DNA of 29,087 nucleotides from the NCBI GenBank assembly GCA_050246115.1, contig JBFWWP010000047.1, forward strand, positions 1 through 29,087. Direction: 5' to 3'. Both the position numbers and the translations under genes were made by a program. The notes under the pieces are model-generated. The model saw only the letters and a list, made by a program, of their open reading frames with translations. It made no database searches and was not told where the DNA came from. The stretch's first letter is position 1; each line of letters begins with the position of its first letter. Of this stretch, positions 21,866-29,087 are shown in pieces. This DNA comes from JBFWWP01 sp050246115. Lineage in GTDB: Bacteria; Planctomycetota; UBA8108; UBA1146; JAJFFE01.

Positions 21866-22843
21866 TCACGGGCACGGCGAGAAGCTCGTGCAAGCGAGGC
21901 CATCCGGGGTCGGGTCGACACCGCACGTCAGAGTGGGACTGGGCAGAGCGGGCGCGCCGGCGAAGAGGAACCCAAGCAGCGAGATGGCGTCGGCCACGTT
22001 GAGCTGACCGTCGTCGTTGGTATCGCCTGCATTGTCGCACGGGAGCGCCACCTGCGGTCCCCGGCCGGGGAACAGCACCTGGAGGAGTTGGATCGCGTCA
22101 CCGATGTCGAGCGATCCATCGGCGTTGGCGTCGCCACGTCGGAACTCCTGCTCGACGGTCAGAAACTCGACGGACTGCACACAGGTTCCCCTCCAGATCC
22201 CGGTGACGTCACTGTACTCATCTACGGTTACCTCTCCGAGGACCCGCATCGGCAGAGACACCGCCGGGGCCGCAGCACTGAAGGTCGCCGAGTAGGTGAC
22301 CTGCCGCTGCACCAGCTGACCGTCCACGACCGCTTGAATCGTCATGGAGGCGGCCAACGTACCGTCCGCTCCCCAGAGGAAATCCATCCCGGTCTTCTGC
22401 CACGGCAGATCTGCGGGAGTCACACCGACGACCTCGTCCCCACTCCACGTGTGCTGCACCGTCCACGGTTGCGTCGATGTGACGACGAAGTTGTCGGTCA
22501 AGACTCCCAAGCCCTCGATCTCCACCGTCGCTACTCCCGCGTCCCCCACTGAGGTGAGCACGTACTGAATGTTGATCATTCCCATGGTGTGGAACTTCAC
22601 CAGAAGGTTCTCCCACTGCCACGGCGGAATCGCAACGTCCCCCACACCGGTCTGCGTCAGCGCAGTGCCCTCGAGTTCGAGCGTGCCCTCTAGACCACCG
22701 GTCACGACCAGAGACCCCGACAACGCAACGGGGCCGCCGTTGACCTGAACGACTCCACCGATCTGGGAGTGGAACTCCTCCGCGTTCGCTACCGACGCGC
22801 ACAAGAGCAACGAGCTCATGATTCCGAACAGACGCCTCGCCAT
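21866..22843 (-). CDS. Secreted protein with C-terminal dockerin-type calcium repeats
   Basis: A 325-residue exported protein. The signal peptide ARRLFGIMSSLLLCASVANA is probably cleaved before EEF. Residues 25-230 are a beta-rich, low-charge domain of unknown function. The end holds two dockerin/EF-hand motifs, GDANADGSLDIGDAIQLL and GDTNDDGQLNVADAISLLGF, whose aspartates bind calcium, then a cysteine-containing tail ending in SFSPCP. Such tails are common on secreted planctomycete proteins, where their partner is unknown. ATG 22843 follows GGAGGAGG seven bases upstream, which decides the start over ATG 22927. It is probably a surface or extracellular protein. Confidence 0.88.
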   Translation of the reverse strand: MARRLFGIMSSLLLCASVANAEEFHSQIGGVVQVNGGPVALSGSLVVTGGLEGTLELEGTALTQTGVGDVAIPPWQWENLLVKFHTMGMINIQYVLTSVGDAGVATVEIEGLGVLTDNFVVTSTQPWTVQHTWSGDEVVGVTPADLPWQKTGMDFLWGADGTLAASMTIQAVVDGQLVQRQVTYSATFSAAAPAVSLPMRVLGEVTVDEYSDVTGIWRGTCVQSVEFLTVEQEFRRGDANADGSLDIGDAIQLLQVLFPGRGPQVALPCDNAGDTNDDGQLNVADAISLLGFLFAGAPALPSPTLTCGVDPTPDGLACTSFSPCP

Positions 22844-23344
22844 GACCCATCCTCCTCCGTCGAGCTTCGACCACGCGCCTTCGTCGGCGGCGCTCGAAGC
22901 GGTTTGGTCGATTTCGAGCGCACCCATCCCAGGACACGCTGCTGCTTCTTGTTGCTGGAGTCAGCGACCGGCGGACACGAAAACGTCGTGCTTTTCTCAT
23001 CGAGGCTCGTCGTCCGACCTCGCCGAGTGCATTCGCGTGAGGCCAGAGAGTGGAAGGAGGCGCGGGCCCGGTCATCGGTGAAGCTACTCCGGATTCGCGG
23101 GTCCTTGGTCTCGGCCGGCTCGCCATCGGCCCAAGCACGCCCCATGGCAGTCAACCGCGCGCGGAAGGCCTGGCCCAAGCCGAGGTCAGTGCCGATCCAG
23201 CGGGACGATCGTCCCTCGCGGACTCGCAAACGCCCACAGCGACCCATGCGGCGCGCAAGGTCTGCCCGAGCGTCATGTCCGGTCTTTGGCGATTTGCGTC
23301 GATGACGGTCCTCGCGCCGGCCTGGCGATCCCTTCACGATCCAC
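22844..23344. other. No gene recognised
   Basis: About 500 bp between the start of the dockerin-type gene and the promoter of the nucleotidyltransferase region. Frames on both strands are open but show no domain I recognise and no good ribosome binding sites. Confidence 0.4.
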
Positions 23345-23350
23345 TACAAT
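23345..23350 (+). promoter_or_regulatory. -10 box suggesting a leaderless transcript
   Basis: TACAAT ends seven bases before the ATG at 23358, and no ribosome binding site lies between. If this -10 box is used, transcription would begin at or next to the start codon. I see no good -35 box 17 bp upstream, so the evidence is modest. Confidence 0.35.
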
Positions 23351-23357
23351 CACGGTC

Positions 23358-23594
23358 ATGGGACCGCAGCCGAGAAACCAAGCCCGTGGGATCCAGAGTC
23401 AGCTCTGTCGACCGGGAGATCCACCGCCGCCCGATGACGGTTGGGGCGCAGCGACGGTCGAGGCCCGGATCGAAGCCGTTTGGACCCTGACGCTCGCGTG
23501 CCTCTCTTGGACGTGCCTCTCTTGGAATGGGGGAGATCCGGGTGCACTCCGACTTCAGAGATCTGTCGTTCGAGTTCAACGCCCACGAGGTTGA
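23358..23594 (+). CDS. Small protein overlapping the nucleotidyltransferase gene
   Basis: A 78-residue frame from ATG 23358. The central part (EARIEAVWTLTLACLSW) and the ending LRLQRSVVRVQRPRG look like a short conserved protein of the kind found directly before nucleotidyltransferase-like genes, though I cannot name the family. An in-frame 15-bp tandem duplication repeats CLSWT/CLSWN. Its last 68 bases overlap the start of the downstream gene in another frame, so either the two overlap or the true downstream start is later. The pair may be the remains of a toxin-antitoxin-like module. Confidence 0.4.
   Translation: MGPQPRNQARGIQSQLCRPGDPPPPDDGWGAATVEARIEAVWTLTLACLSWTCLSWNGGDPGALRLQRSVVRVQRPRG
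23497..23526 (+). repeat. 15-bp tandem duplication
   Basis: CGTGCCTCTCTTGGA occurs twice without a gap (23497-23511, 23512-23526), ending immediately before the ATG at 23527. It is in frame with the small protein and adds five residues to it. Confidence 0.9.
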
Positions 23595-24028
23595 GTGCTT
23601 GCTGGTGGGGGCGCATGCCCTGGCTGCGCATGGACACGTCCGGGCGGCGAACGACCTTGGTGTCGGGGTCAGACCCTCCGCGGCCAATGCAGCGCGGATC
23701 CTCGGTGCAGTCCGGGCTTTCGAGGCTCCGCTTCATGATCTCGAGACGGCTGACCTGAGCGAGCCAGGTTTGATCTTTCAAATCGGCGTGCCGCTCCTCC
23801 GCATCGACACTCTCACGACCATCGATGGCGTCTCGGTTCGTCGACGTCCCCGTCTCCGTGCTTTCTCGGTTCGACCTCATCGCCAACAAGAGGGCCACCG
23901 GACGCCTGCAGGATCTCGCAGACATCGAGCGTCTCGAGCAGCTCGGCGATGGCGTCGGTCACTGGTGGCCCGAGTACCTGCTGGGTGGTCCCAGGGTCCT
24001 GTTTCCTCGAGCGTGCACTGCAGCGTGA
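23527..24028 (+). pseudogene. Broken nucleotidyltransferase-like gene (DUF6036/AbiEii-type)
   Basis: The first part reads DFRDLSFEFNAHEVECLLVG, then AHALAAHGHVRAANDL, resembling the N-terminus of small polymerase-beta-type nucleotidyltransferases. After about 100 residues the family reading moves to another frame around 23825-23850 and resumes as SRFVDVPVSVLSRFDLIANK, then RATGRLQDLADIERLEQLG, ending at TGA 24026-24028. About nine residues also seem missing there, so a small deletion shifted the frame. The catalytic motif, expected as D-L-D-V-W, reads DLGVGV, so one metal-binding aspartate is lost as well. Relatives act as toxins or antitoxins in AbiE- or MNT-like modules. Palindromic element C begins 14 bp after the stop. 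Confidence 0.75.
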
Positions 24029-24042
24029 TCGGGCACAGCCAC

Positions 24043-24227
24043 TAAGGAGTCGCCCAAGAATAACTTCGACATCTTGCCGTCGATTCGGGTCAGAATCGGC
24101 CGATCCGGAAAGCTCGGAACCGGAGGCGTAGCCTTAGTTCCGGTGAGGATTTCGAGGTTTTCGGATCGGTCGAAGATGGCCCGAAGCGACGAGCAGGAGG
24201 GTGAAGTTGTTCTTGGGCGACTCCTGA
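24043..24227 (+). mobile_element. 183-bp palindromic (foldback) element, copy C
   Basis: Best-preserved copy. Terminal repeats of 23 bp (AGGAGTCGCCCAAGAATAAC and on) match with one mismatch. Inside, CCGATCCGGAAA (24100-24111) pairs with TTTTCGGATCGG (24158-24169), CGGAAC (24115-24120) with GTTCCG (24137-24142), and AGGC (24124-24127) with GCCT (24131-24134) around a GTA loop. The single-stranded form could therefore fold into one hairpin about 85 pairs long, with internal mismatches. It ends 74 bp upstream of the hydrolase start codon. Confidence 0.9.
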
Positions 24228-24301
24228 CGCGGCGCGGGAGCCGCAGCGAGAGTTCGCGTTCCGATACACTCGACGACACGCGTGAGATTGGAGCCCCCCC
24301 C

Positions 24302-25144
24302 ATGACGCTGGACGCCGCCGCCCGACCGACCGATCGCTGGAGGAAACCCGTGGTGATGATCTGCGTGCGCGTCGTCGTCTATGGTGTGCTGCTGTGGCTC
24401 GCGCTACGGTGGCTCGAGGGTCGCATGACGTTCGCTCCAACGCGACCGTGGGAGGTCGACCTCGACGCGGTCACACCGCCCGTCGAAGAGATCGCGTTCG
24501 CTGCGGAGGACGGGGTCCGGCTGTCGGCGGTCTGGCTCCCCCACTCGACGCCGAAGGGCGTGGTCGTCATGTGCCACGGCAACGCGGGGAACATCTCGCA
24601 TCGTTTCGGCATCGCGGAGGAGTGGCGCAATCTCGGATACTCGATTCTGCTGTTCGACTACCGCGGCTACGGAAAGAGCGCCGGACGACCGACCGAGGCG
24701 GGACTCATCCTCGACGCGCGCGCCGCCTACCACGAGGCCAGACTGCGCGGCGGCACGACCCCGATCGTCGCCGGGCGGAGCCTCGGCACCGTGCCGGCGA
24801 TCCGCCTCGCCGCCGAGCTCACCACGCGCGGCCTACTGCTCGACTCGCCGCTCGCGAGCGCCGCGGAAATGGCGCGCCAGATCCTGCCGATCCCGGGCCT
24901 GCCACGTCTGCTCTCGATTCGACTCGACAATCTCGAGTCGATCCGCCACGTGCGGTGCCCGATCTTGATCCTGCACGGTGTCGATGACGAGGTGATTCCG
25001 TTCGACCAAGGCCGGCAGGTGTTCGATGCGGCGCCGGAACCGAAGCAGTTCGTCCCGCTCTTGGATACCGGTCACAACGACAGTCGCGAGAGCCCACGCG
25101 TGCTCGCGGCGATCGCTCGCTTCTGGGCTTCGCTGCCCGAGTGA
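24302..25144 (+). CDS. Membrane-anchored alpha/beta hydrolase (BEM46/ABHD13-like)
   Basis: A 280-residue protein with one N-terminal membrane helix (VRVVVYGVLLWLALRWL) and an alpha/beta hydrolase domain. The oxyanion region is MCHGNAGN, then LLFDYRGYGKSAG. The nucleophile serine lies in AGRSLGT, the acid in LHGVDDEVIPF and the histidine in TGHNDS. This order matches the BEM46/YfhR/ABHD13 group of serine hydrolases, whose substrates are poorly known (thioesters or lipids are suspected). The start ATG 24302 is preceded by GGAG at a suitable distance. The frame is open upstream through element C, but that part is not family-like. Confidence 0.92.
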   Translation: MTLDAAARPTDRWRKPVVMICVRVVVYGVLLWLALRWLEGRMTFAPTRPWEVDLDAVTPPVEEIAFAAEDGVRLSAVWLPHSTPKGVVVMCHGNAGNISHRFGIAEEWRNLGYSILLFDYRGYGKSAGRPTEAGLILDARAAYHEARLRGGTTPIVAGRSLGTVPAIRLAAELTTRGLLLDSPLASAAEMARQILPIPGLPRLLSIRLDNLESIRHVRCPILILHGVDDEVIPFDQGRQVFDAAPEPKQFVPLLDTGHNDSRESPRVLAAIARFWASLPE

Positions 25145-25201
25145 CTCGCGCGCGCCTCGAGACGCGACGTCGGTCGAGCAAACGAAGAGGGTCCGCGAGT
25201 T

Positions 25202-25226
25202 CTCGATCCCGACGACCGGGATCGAG
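25202..25226. terminator. Bidirectional hairpin between convergent genes
   Basis: CTCGATCCCG and CGGGATCGAG form a perfect 10-bp stem with a 5-base loop (ACGAC), between the end of the hydrolase gene and the end of the minus-strand membrane-protein gene. There is no T-run on either side. Confidence 0.6.
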
Positions 25227-25249
25227 CCCTCAGCGAGCGGGTGAGGCGC

Positions 25250-25864
25250 TCAACGGAACGCATTGCGGACGCTCACACTGCCATCCGCGGCGAAGGTGAC
25301 CCGCGCAGTGCCGCCCTGTCCGTTCGTCACGTAGCCACAGACCACGATGGGCTCGACTCGATCTCGCGTCCACAGCTCCAGAGTGCCGTCGGTGCGAACC
25401 CAGAAACTCCCGCGGCGTACCCGGCCCGGAGGAAGCGTGCCCAGGGTTCGGTCGATACCACCGCCGACGATCCTCACTCCATGGATGGGTTCCTCGGTCT
25501 CGTTGCGAACGAGCACTGCGTACCGGGTCTCGACAAGCACGGCACACATCGTGAGTCCCGCCGCGAGAGGGAAGTTCGAGAACAGAATGAAGATCGCAAA
25601 GACTCCGGCACGCCTCGTCACAGGACGCCCCCCCATTCGTCGTCCAGAATGCCAGGCAAAGAACAGCGCCATGAGACCCGCTACGAAGAGCACGAGCCCG
25701 AACCAGATATTGAGAATCCCAGCCACCATCAACGCTGTTTGCCTGGTGAAGACCCATACGAGGAAGATGCAGACCCCGATGAACATAGGTGTCATGCCAA
25801 AGAGCAAGGAAAGGCGATACGGGACGGAGAGCCGGCCGTCCGAGTCGCACGGTTGCCGCGTCAT
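25250..25864 (-). CDS. Membrane protein of unknown function
   Basis: A 204-residue protein with three hydrophobic segments: GMTPMFIGVCIFLVWVF, then VAGILNIWFGLVLFVAGLM, then IFILFSNFPLAAGLTMC. A C-terminal beta-rich domain follows, probably outside the membrane (GVRIVGGGIDRTLGTLPPG, then GTLELWTRDRVEPIVV). I do not recognise the family. ATG 25864 overlaps the stop of the upstream gene by ATGA, so the two are coupled and probably act together. Confidence 0.75.
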   Translation of the reverse strand: MTRQPCDSDGRLSVPYRLSLLFGMTPMFIGVCIFLVWVFTRQTALMVAGILNIWFGLVLFVAGLMALFFAWHSGRRMGGRPVTRRAGVFAIFILFSNFPLAAGLTMCAVLVETRYAVLVRNETEEPIHGVRIVGGGIDRTLGTLPPGRVRRGSFWVRTDGTLELWTRDRVEPIVVCGYVTNGQGGTARVTFAADGSVSVRNAFR

Positions 25865-26280
25865 TGCTGCTGCTGTCTCTGCTGCTGGATGCGCTGCTGC
25901 TCTGCTTGCGCCTCGCCGCCGGCCTGATCCCGCGTGCCGAGCGGTCGCACCGGACTCGCTCCCTCTCGAACCCACCGATCGACGCTGACGGTGAATTGAA
26001 CACGAGATGCGAACTCGTTCTCACCGGACTTCCCACGGTCGACGCCGACGTTCACGACCTTGACCGACCAGCCACCCGTGGACTTGCGCACCGCCAGCGA
26101 GAGGTCGAACTCGATTCCTTGCCCCTCGTCTCGCTTCTGGCCGGGCGACAGGCCGAAGGTGTTCTCCTTGATGGAGTTTCGGCTCGCGATCTTCTCGTTC
26201 GCCTCGACGATGCCGTTGAAGATCTGTAGGAGCGTTTGTTGGACGTAGTCGTCGAGGCCGATCTCGGCTTGGTCGTCCAT
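25861..26280 (-). CDS. Small cytoplasmic protein with a glutamine-rich tail
   Basis: A 139-residue protein. It opens with a helix, IGLDDYVQQTLLQIFNGIVE. A beta-rich domain follows, with EGQGIEFDLSLAVRKSTGG, SVKVVNVGVDRG and ASRVQFTVSV. This layout resembles a broad group of unnamed bacterial proteins with a helix and a V-x-F-D-V-A-V type sheet, similar to the trypco-type domains found in signalling or defence loci, but I cannot assign it. The tail QQRIQQQRQQQQ is encoded by CAG/CAA repeats running into the stop. ATG 26280 follows GGAGG five bases upstream. It overlaps the membrane-protein gene, forming a two-gene unit. Confidence 0.72.
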   Translation of the reverse strand: MDDQAEIGLDDYVQQTLLQIFNGIVEANEKIASRNSIKENTFGLSPGQKRDEGQGIEFDLSLAVRKSTGGWSVKVVNVGVDRGKSGENEFASRVQFTVSVDRWVREGASPVRPLGTRDQAGGEAQAEQQRIQQQRQQQQ

Positions 26281-26389
26281 GGGTTCCTCCGTTCTCAGGG
26301 TGGGCATTGTCACCGGCGTAGGCCCGGAGCGAAACCCTGGAACCGCATGCGGGCCTCGAAACCAGGATGCGGGCGAAGAGCTAGAGGCG

Positions 26390-26416
26390 GGGGCCGCGGC
26401 GCGGCGCCGCGACCCC
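26390..26416 (-). terminator. GC-rich hairpin downstream of hemG
   Basis: On the minus strand GGGGTCGCGGC pairs over 11 bp (one wobble) with GCCGCGGCCCC around a 5-base loop, about 55 bases after the hemG stop codon. It has no T-run but is very stable and lies before the start of the next minus-strand gene. Confidence 0.5.
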
Positions 26417-26472
26417 TCGAAACACGGCATGTGGGCAACCTGCATCGCTCGTGACGACTCGGTCGCGCGAGC

Positions 26473-27894
26473 TCAGCGGACCACCGCAGGACTCCGCACT
26501 CGCTCTGCTGCGCGCGCGCCGCTGCGAACGGCTTGCTCGAGCGACACTCCAGTCAAGTAGTTGCCGGCGAGAGCGACGGTGGGCAGATCGGCGAGGAGAG
26601 CGCCAACGCGTGACACGCGTGCCGCATGTCCCGGACGGTACTGAGGGATCGCTGCCGGGAGGCGGCGTAGGGAGTGAAACACGGGCTCGAACTTCCCCCC
26701 GAGCGCGCGCGTCAACCCGGCGATCATGCGCGCGCGCAGAGCGTCATCGGGAAGATCGAGCAAGTCGCGGTGGCTCACGCCGCCGGCGAGGACGGTGACG
26801 AGGTGGTGGTCGGGAGGAGCACGACCTGGAAACACCGCGCTCGCCCAGATGCCGCCCAGGATGTCGAGGCGCTCTCGTGCCGGCACCAAGAATCCGAATC
26901 CATCGAGCGCGCGCGGCAGAGCGCTGGCCGCGACTCCCAACTGCAAGATGGCAACCGGCGCGTAGTCGATCGCCGCCAACTCGATCCCCAACGAAGCGAG
27001 AGCGTTCGCGAACGCCGTGCCGTGACCGTGGCGCGCGGCGTGCGACAGCAGGGTGCTCGCCGCGTGCGCGGGCACCGCCAGGATGACGACGTCGGCTCGC
27101 TGCACCGCGTCGCCCCCGGATGCGCGCACTTCCCAAGTGCAAGTCGCGCGACCGGGGCTTGTGACCGGAACCGGGACGATGCTCTCGACGGCGACGCCGC
27201 ACTGGACTCGTGCGCCGAGGCGAGCGGCGATCGCGGCGGGCAGTGCCTCGAGCCCATCGATGAAGCTGAACGACCCGCGGGTGCTACCGGGGGGCGCGCT
27301 GGGTCGAGCCCTCGCCGCGCGCGCCATTCGCATGGCTCCGCGAATCACGCTGCCTGCCTCGTGGGTCGCCTCGGCAATGCGCGGGAAGGCGCTGAGCATC
27401 TCGAGTTCGTCCGGAGATCCTGCGTACACGCCCGACACGAACGGGTTCACCACGGACTCGACGAACTCGCGCCCGAAGCGACGTTCGAAGAACGTGGCCA
27501 CGCTCTCGTCCGGCCGCGCCTCGACACGGCGCCATGGCTCCGCGAGCAGCCGCAATTTGGCGCGAAGGCCGAGCGCGCCGGTGGCGAGAAGGGAGAACGG
27601 CCCGCGCGGGAGCCGTCGCAGTCGCCCCCCGCGAAACACGTAGCGGTGGCGGGCAAGGGGATCGGCGGGCACCGGCACGAGCCCGACGTCGCACGCGAGT
27701 TCGACGAGCGCCGCCGAAGTGGCCAGTGCGGAGTTCGGTCCCCATTCGAGCAGGTAGCCTGCGCACGGTTCGCTGTCGATCACGCCGCCCACGCGCGGCG
27801 CCCGCTCGAGGACGGTCACGTCGCAGCCTGCCCGAGCGAGCTGCCAAGCCGCGGCGAGCCCGGAGATGCCCGCGCCGATGACGATCCCCTTCAT
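26473..27894 (-). CDS. hemG: Protoporphyrinogen/coproporphyrinogen oxidase (FAD type)
   Basis: A 473-residue flavoenzyme of the HemY-type oxidase family, which oxidises the porphyrinogen ring late in heme synthesis using oxygen. The FAD-binding motif GAGISGLAAAWQLARAG opens the protein, followed by LERAPRVGG. ATFFERRFGREFVESVVNPF, then VSGVYAG, is a family signature. The C-terminal GNYLTGVSLEQAVRSG closes the FAD site. Whether it uses protoporphyrinogen IX or coproporphyrinogen III cannot be told without knowing whether hemQ or hemH follows elsewhere. ATG 27894 starts right at the FAD motif; the frame extends into hemE only by chance. It lies 52 bp behind hemE in the same operon. Confidence 0.94.
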   Translation of the reverse strand: MKGIVIGAGISGLAAAWQLARAGCDVTVLERAPRVGGVIDSEPCAGYLLEWGPNSALATSAALVELACDVGLVPVPADPLARHRYVFRGGRLRRLPRGPFSLLATGALGLRAKLRLLAEPWRRVEARPDESVATFFERRFGREFVESVVNPFVSGVYAGSPDELEMLSAFPRIAEATHEAGSVIRGAMRMARAARARPSAPPGSTRGSFSFIDGLEALPAAIAARLGARVQCGVAVESIVPVPVTSPGRATCTWEVRASGGDAVQRADVVILAVPAHAASTLLSHAARHGHGTAFANALASLGIELAAIDYAPVAILQLGVAASALPRALDGFGFLVPARERLDILGGIWASAVFPGRAPPDHHLVTVLAGGVSHRDLLDLPDDALRARMIAGLTRALGGKFEPVFHSLRRLPAAIPQYRPGHAARVSRVGALLADLPTVALAGNYLTGVSLEQAVRSGARAAERVRSPAVVR

Positions 27895-27946
27895 CGCACG
27901 ACCGTCCCGAGCGCAGGGCCGATGCGGCAGCAACCTGTCCGGGTAC

Positions 27947-29005
27947 TCAACGCGTACCCGAGGTGCTGGCTCCGAAGGCCCGGATCTCGTCCACCACCCG
28001 CCGGACGTTGTCGATCGGGGTCGGCGGCAGAATGCCATGACCGAGGTTGAAGACATACCCGGGATCGCCGCGGAAGACCTCGAGCAAGTCGCGCACCCGG
28101 GCGCGCAACACGTCGGGCGCCGCGAACAAGACTTGCGGTGACAGGTTGCCCTGGAGCGCGACGCGCCCAGCAGCGATTTCGCGCGCCCGCTGCGGAGCCA
28201 ACGTGTAGTCGAAGCCGACGGCCTCGGAGCCGGCTGCGCACACGGACTCGAAGTGCAGGCCTGCACCCTTGATGAAAAGAATGCGCGGCACGCCGCACCC
28301 ATCGAGTTCCGCAAGAATCCGGCGACAGTAAGCGAGCGAGAACTCCGCGAAGGCCGCGTGATCGAGCAGACCTCCCCAAGTGTCGAACAGCTGCACGGCT
28401 TGCGCGCCGGCCTCGATCTGCGCCCGCAGGTACGCGGCGACCGTCGTCGCGAGACGGTCGAGAAGCGCGTGCATCGTCTGGGGCTCGCGGTAGACCAAGG
28501 ACATCGCCTCCGCGAACGTGCGACTCGGGGACCCTTCGAGCGCATAGCACGCCAGCGTGAACGGCGCCCCGGCAAACCCGATCACCGGCACCCGACCGGC
28601 CAGGCGCCGCCGCACCTCACGCACGATTTCGAGTACGTAGCCCAAGCTCTCGTGCGGGTCGGGAATCCGCAGCCGAGCGATGTCGGCGGCGTCGCGCAGC
28701 GGCCGCGCCATGCACGGTCCGCGCTCCGTGAACTCGACGTCGAGCCCCATCGCCTCGAGCGGCACCAGAATGTCGCTGAAGATGATGGCAGCGTCGACGC
28801 CAAACGTGTCGACCGGTTCGAGCGTGACCTCGGCGGCAAGCTCCGGCGTGCGACACAAGGTCAAGAAGTCCACGCCCGAGCGGACGCGCTGGTAGCCAGG
28901 CAAGTAACGCCCGGCCTGCCGCATGAACCAAACCGGCACACCGTCGTGAGGCTCGCGCCGGAGCGCCCGCAGGAACCGAAAACCGCTGTCCGTTGGCTCA
29001 CCCAT
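27947..29005 (-). CDS. hemE: Uroporphyrinogen decarboxylase HemE
   Basis: A 352-residue cytoplasmic enzyme that removes four carboxyl groups from uroporphyrinogen III to give coproporphyrinogen III. The N-terminal signature VPVWFMRQAGRYLPGYQ binds the substrate carboxylates. IIFSDILVPLEAMG carries the catalytic aspartate, and GFAGAPFTLACY, QLFDTWGG and NLGHGILPPTP complete the barrel. The length is normal. I chose ATG 29005 because GAGAGGGGAAA precedes it; GTG 29029 is possible. It is first in a hemE-hemG operon; neither hemN nor hemF lies between them. A possible -10 box (TAGGAT on the minus strand, 29072-29077) is near the window edge, where the -35 cannot be seen. Confidence 0.96.
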   Translation of the reverse strand: MGEPTDSGFRFLRALRREPHDGVPVWFMRQAGRYLPGYQRVRSGVDFLTLCRTPELAAEVTLEPVDTFGVDAAIIFSDILVPLEAMGLDVEFTERGPCMARPLRDAADIARLRIPDPHESLGYVLEIVREVRRRLAGRVPVIGFAGAPFTLACYALEGSPSRTFAEAMSLVYREPQTMHALLDRLATTVAAYLRAQIEAGAQAVQLFDTWGGLLDHAAFAEFSLAYCRRILAELDGCGVPRILFIKGAGLHFESVCAAGSEAVGFDYTLAPQRAREIAAGRVALQGNLSPQVLFAAPDVLRARVRDLLEVFRGDPGYVFNLGHGILPPTPIDNVRRVVDEIRAFGASTSGTR

Positions 29006-29087
29006 CCGATCGTTTCCCCTCTCGATCACGCGGCGATGGCCCCGCTCCCGACTTCGCGAGGCCTGCGGGGCATCCTAGCCCGGAACT

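Noticed and set aside
24190..24227. A leader peptide starting GTG after GGAGG inside the palindromic element
   Set aside because: The purine run directly abuts the GTG with no spacer, and the peptide is not conserved in the other copies (different length and stop).

Overview
This is a GC-rich bacterial window carrying ordinary housekeeping and transport genes on both strands, interleaved with decayed mobile DNA and repeats. The best taxonomic clue is the secreted protein at 21866-22843, which ends in two dockerin-type calcium motifs and a cysteine-rich tail; this style is common in Planctomycetota. Frequent TTG/GTG starts behind good ribosome binding sites and the DUF2891 and HNH families fit that guess. 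The phylum call is an inference, because no rRNA gene is present.

Layout. 1-3550 is accessory DNA: an inverted relic of an HNH gene, an intact HNH endonuclease gene with its own promoter, two copies of a 63-bp repeat, and between them a transposase-like fragment, the C-terminal scrap of a tyrosine recombinase and a small unknown gene. 3898-5807 is a TRAP transporter pair (dctM, dctQ). 6036-8716 is an FHA-domain protein followed by a two-ATPase Clp chaperone. 9049-10415 is a Nudix hydrolase coupled to a HAD phosphatase. 10568-11917 is a small membrane protein plus a lipoprotein. 12491-15171 holds a SulP anion transporter facing thiL. 15332-18516 is a three-gene run: DUF2891, a lipoprotein of the periplasmic sugar-binding type, and an isoaspartyl-peptidase-type asparaginase. 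18560-19800 is a minus-strand run with a cytochrome c lipoprotein. 20394-22843 holds a secreted endonuclease/phosphatase-family protein facing the dockerin-type protein across a strong hairpin. 23358-24028 is a broken nucleotidyltransferase with a small overlapping partner. 24302-26280 holds a membrane-anchored alpha/beta hydrolase and two unknown genes. 26473-29005 is hemE-hemG.

The most striking signal is a roughly 183-bp element present three times (5851-6038, 12248-12431, 24043-24227). Each copy is an imperfect palindrome along its whole length, with about 23-bp terminal inverted repeats beginning AGGAGTCGCCC. All three copies lie 43-74 bp upstream of a start codon and have the same orientation relative to that downstream gene (dctQ, SulP, membrane-anchored hydrolase). 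One end supplies the stop codon of the clp gene. It may be a non-autonomous foldback element (MITE), a structured regulatory leader or insulator, or both. A second theme is recurrent short tandem duplication with a unit of 14-18 bp, most often exactly 15 bp, in both coding and intergenic DNA.
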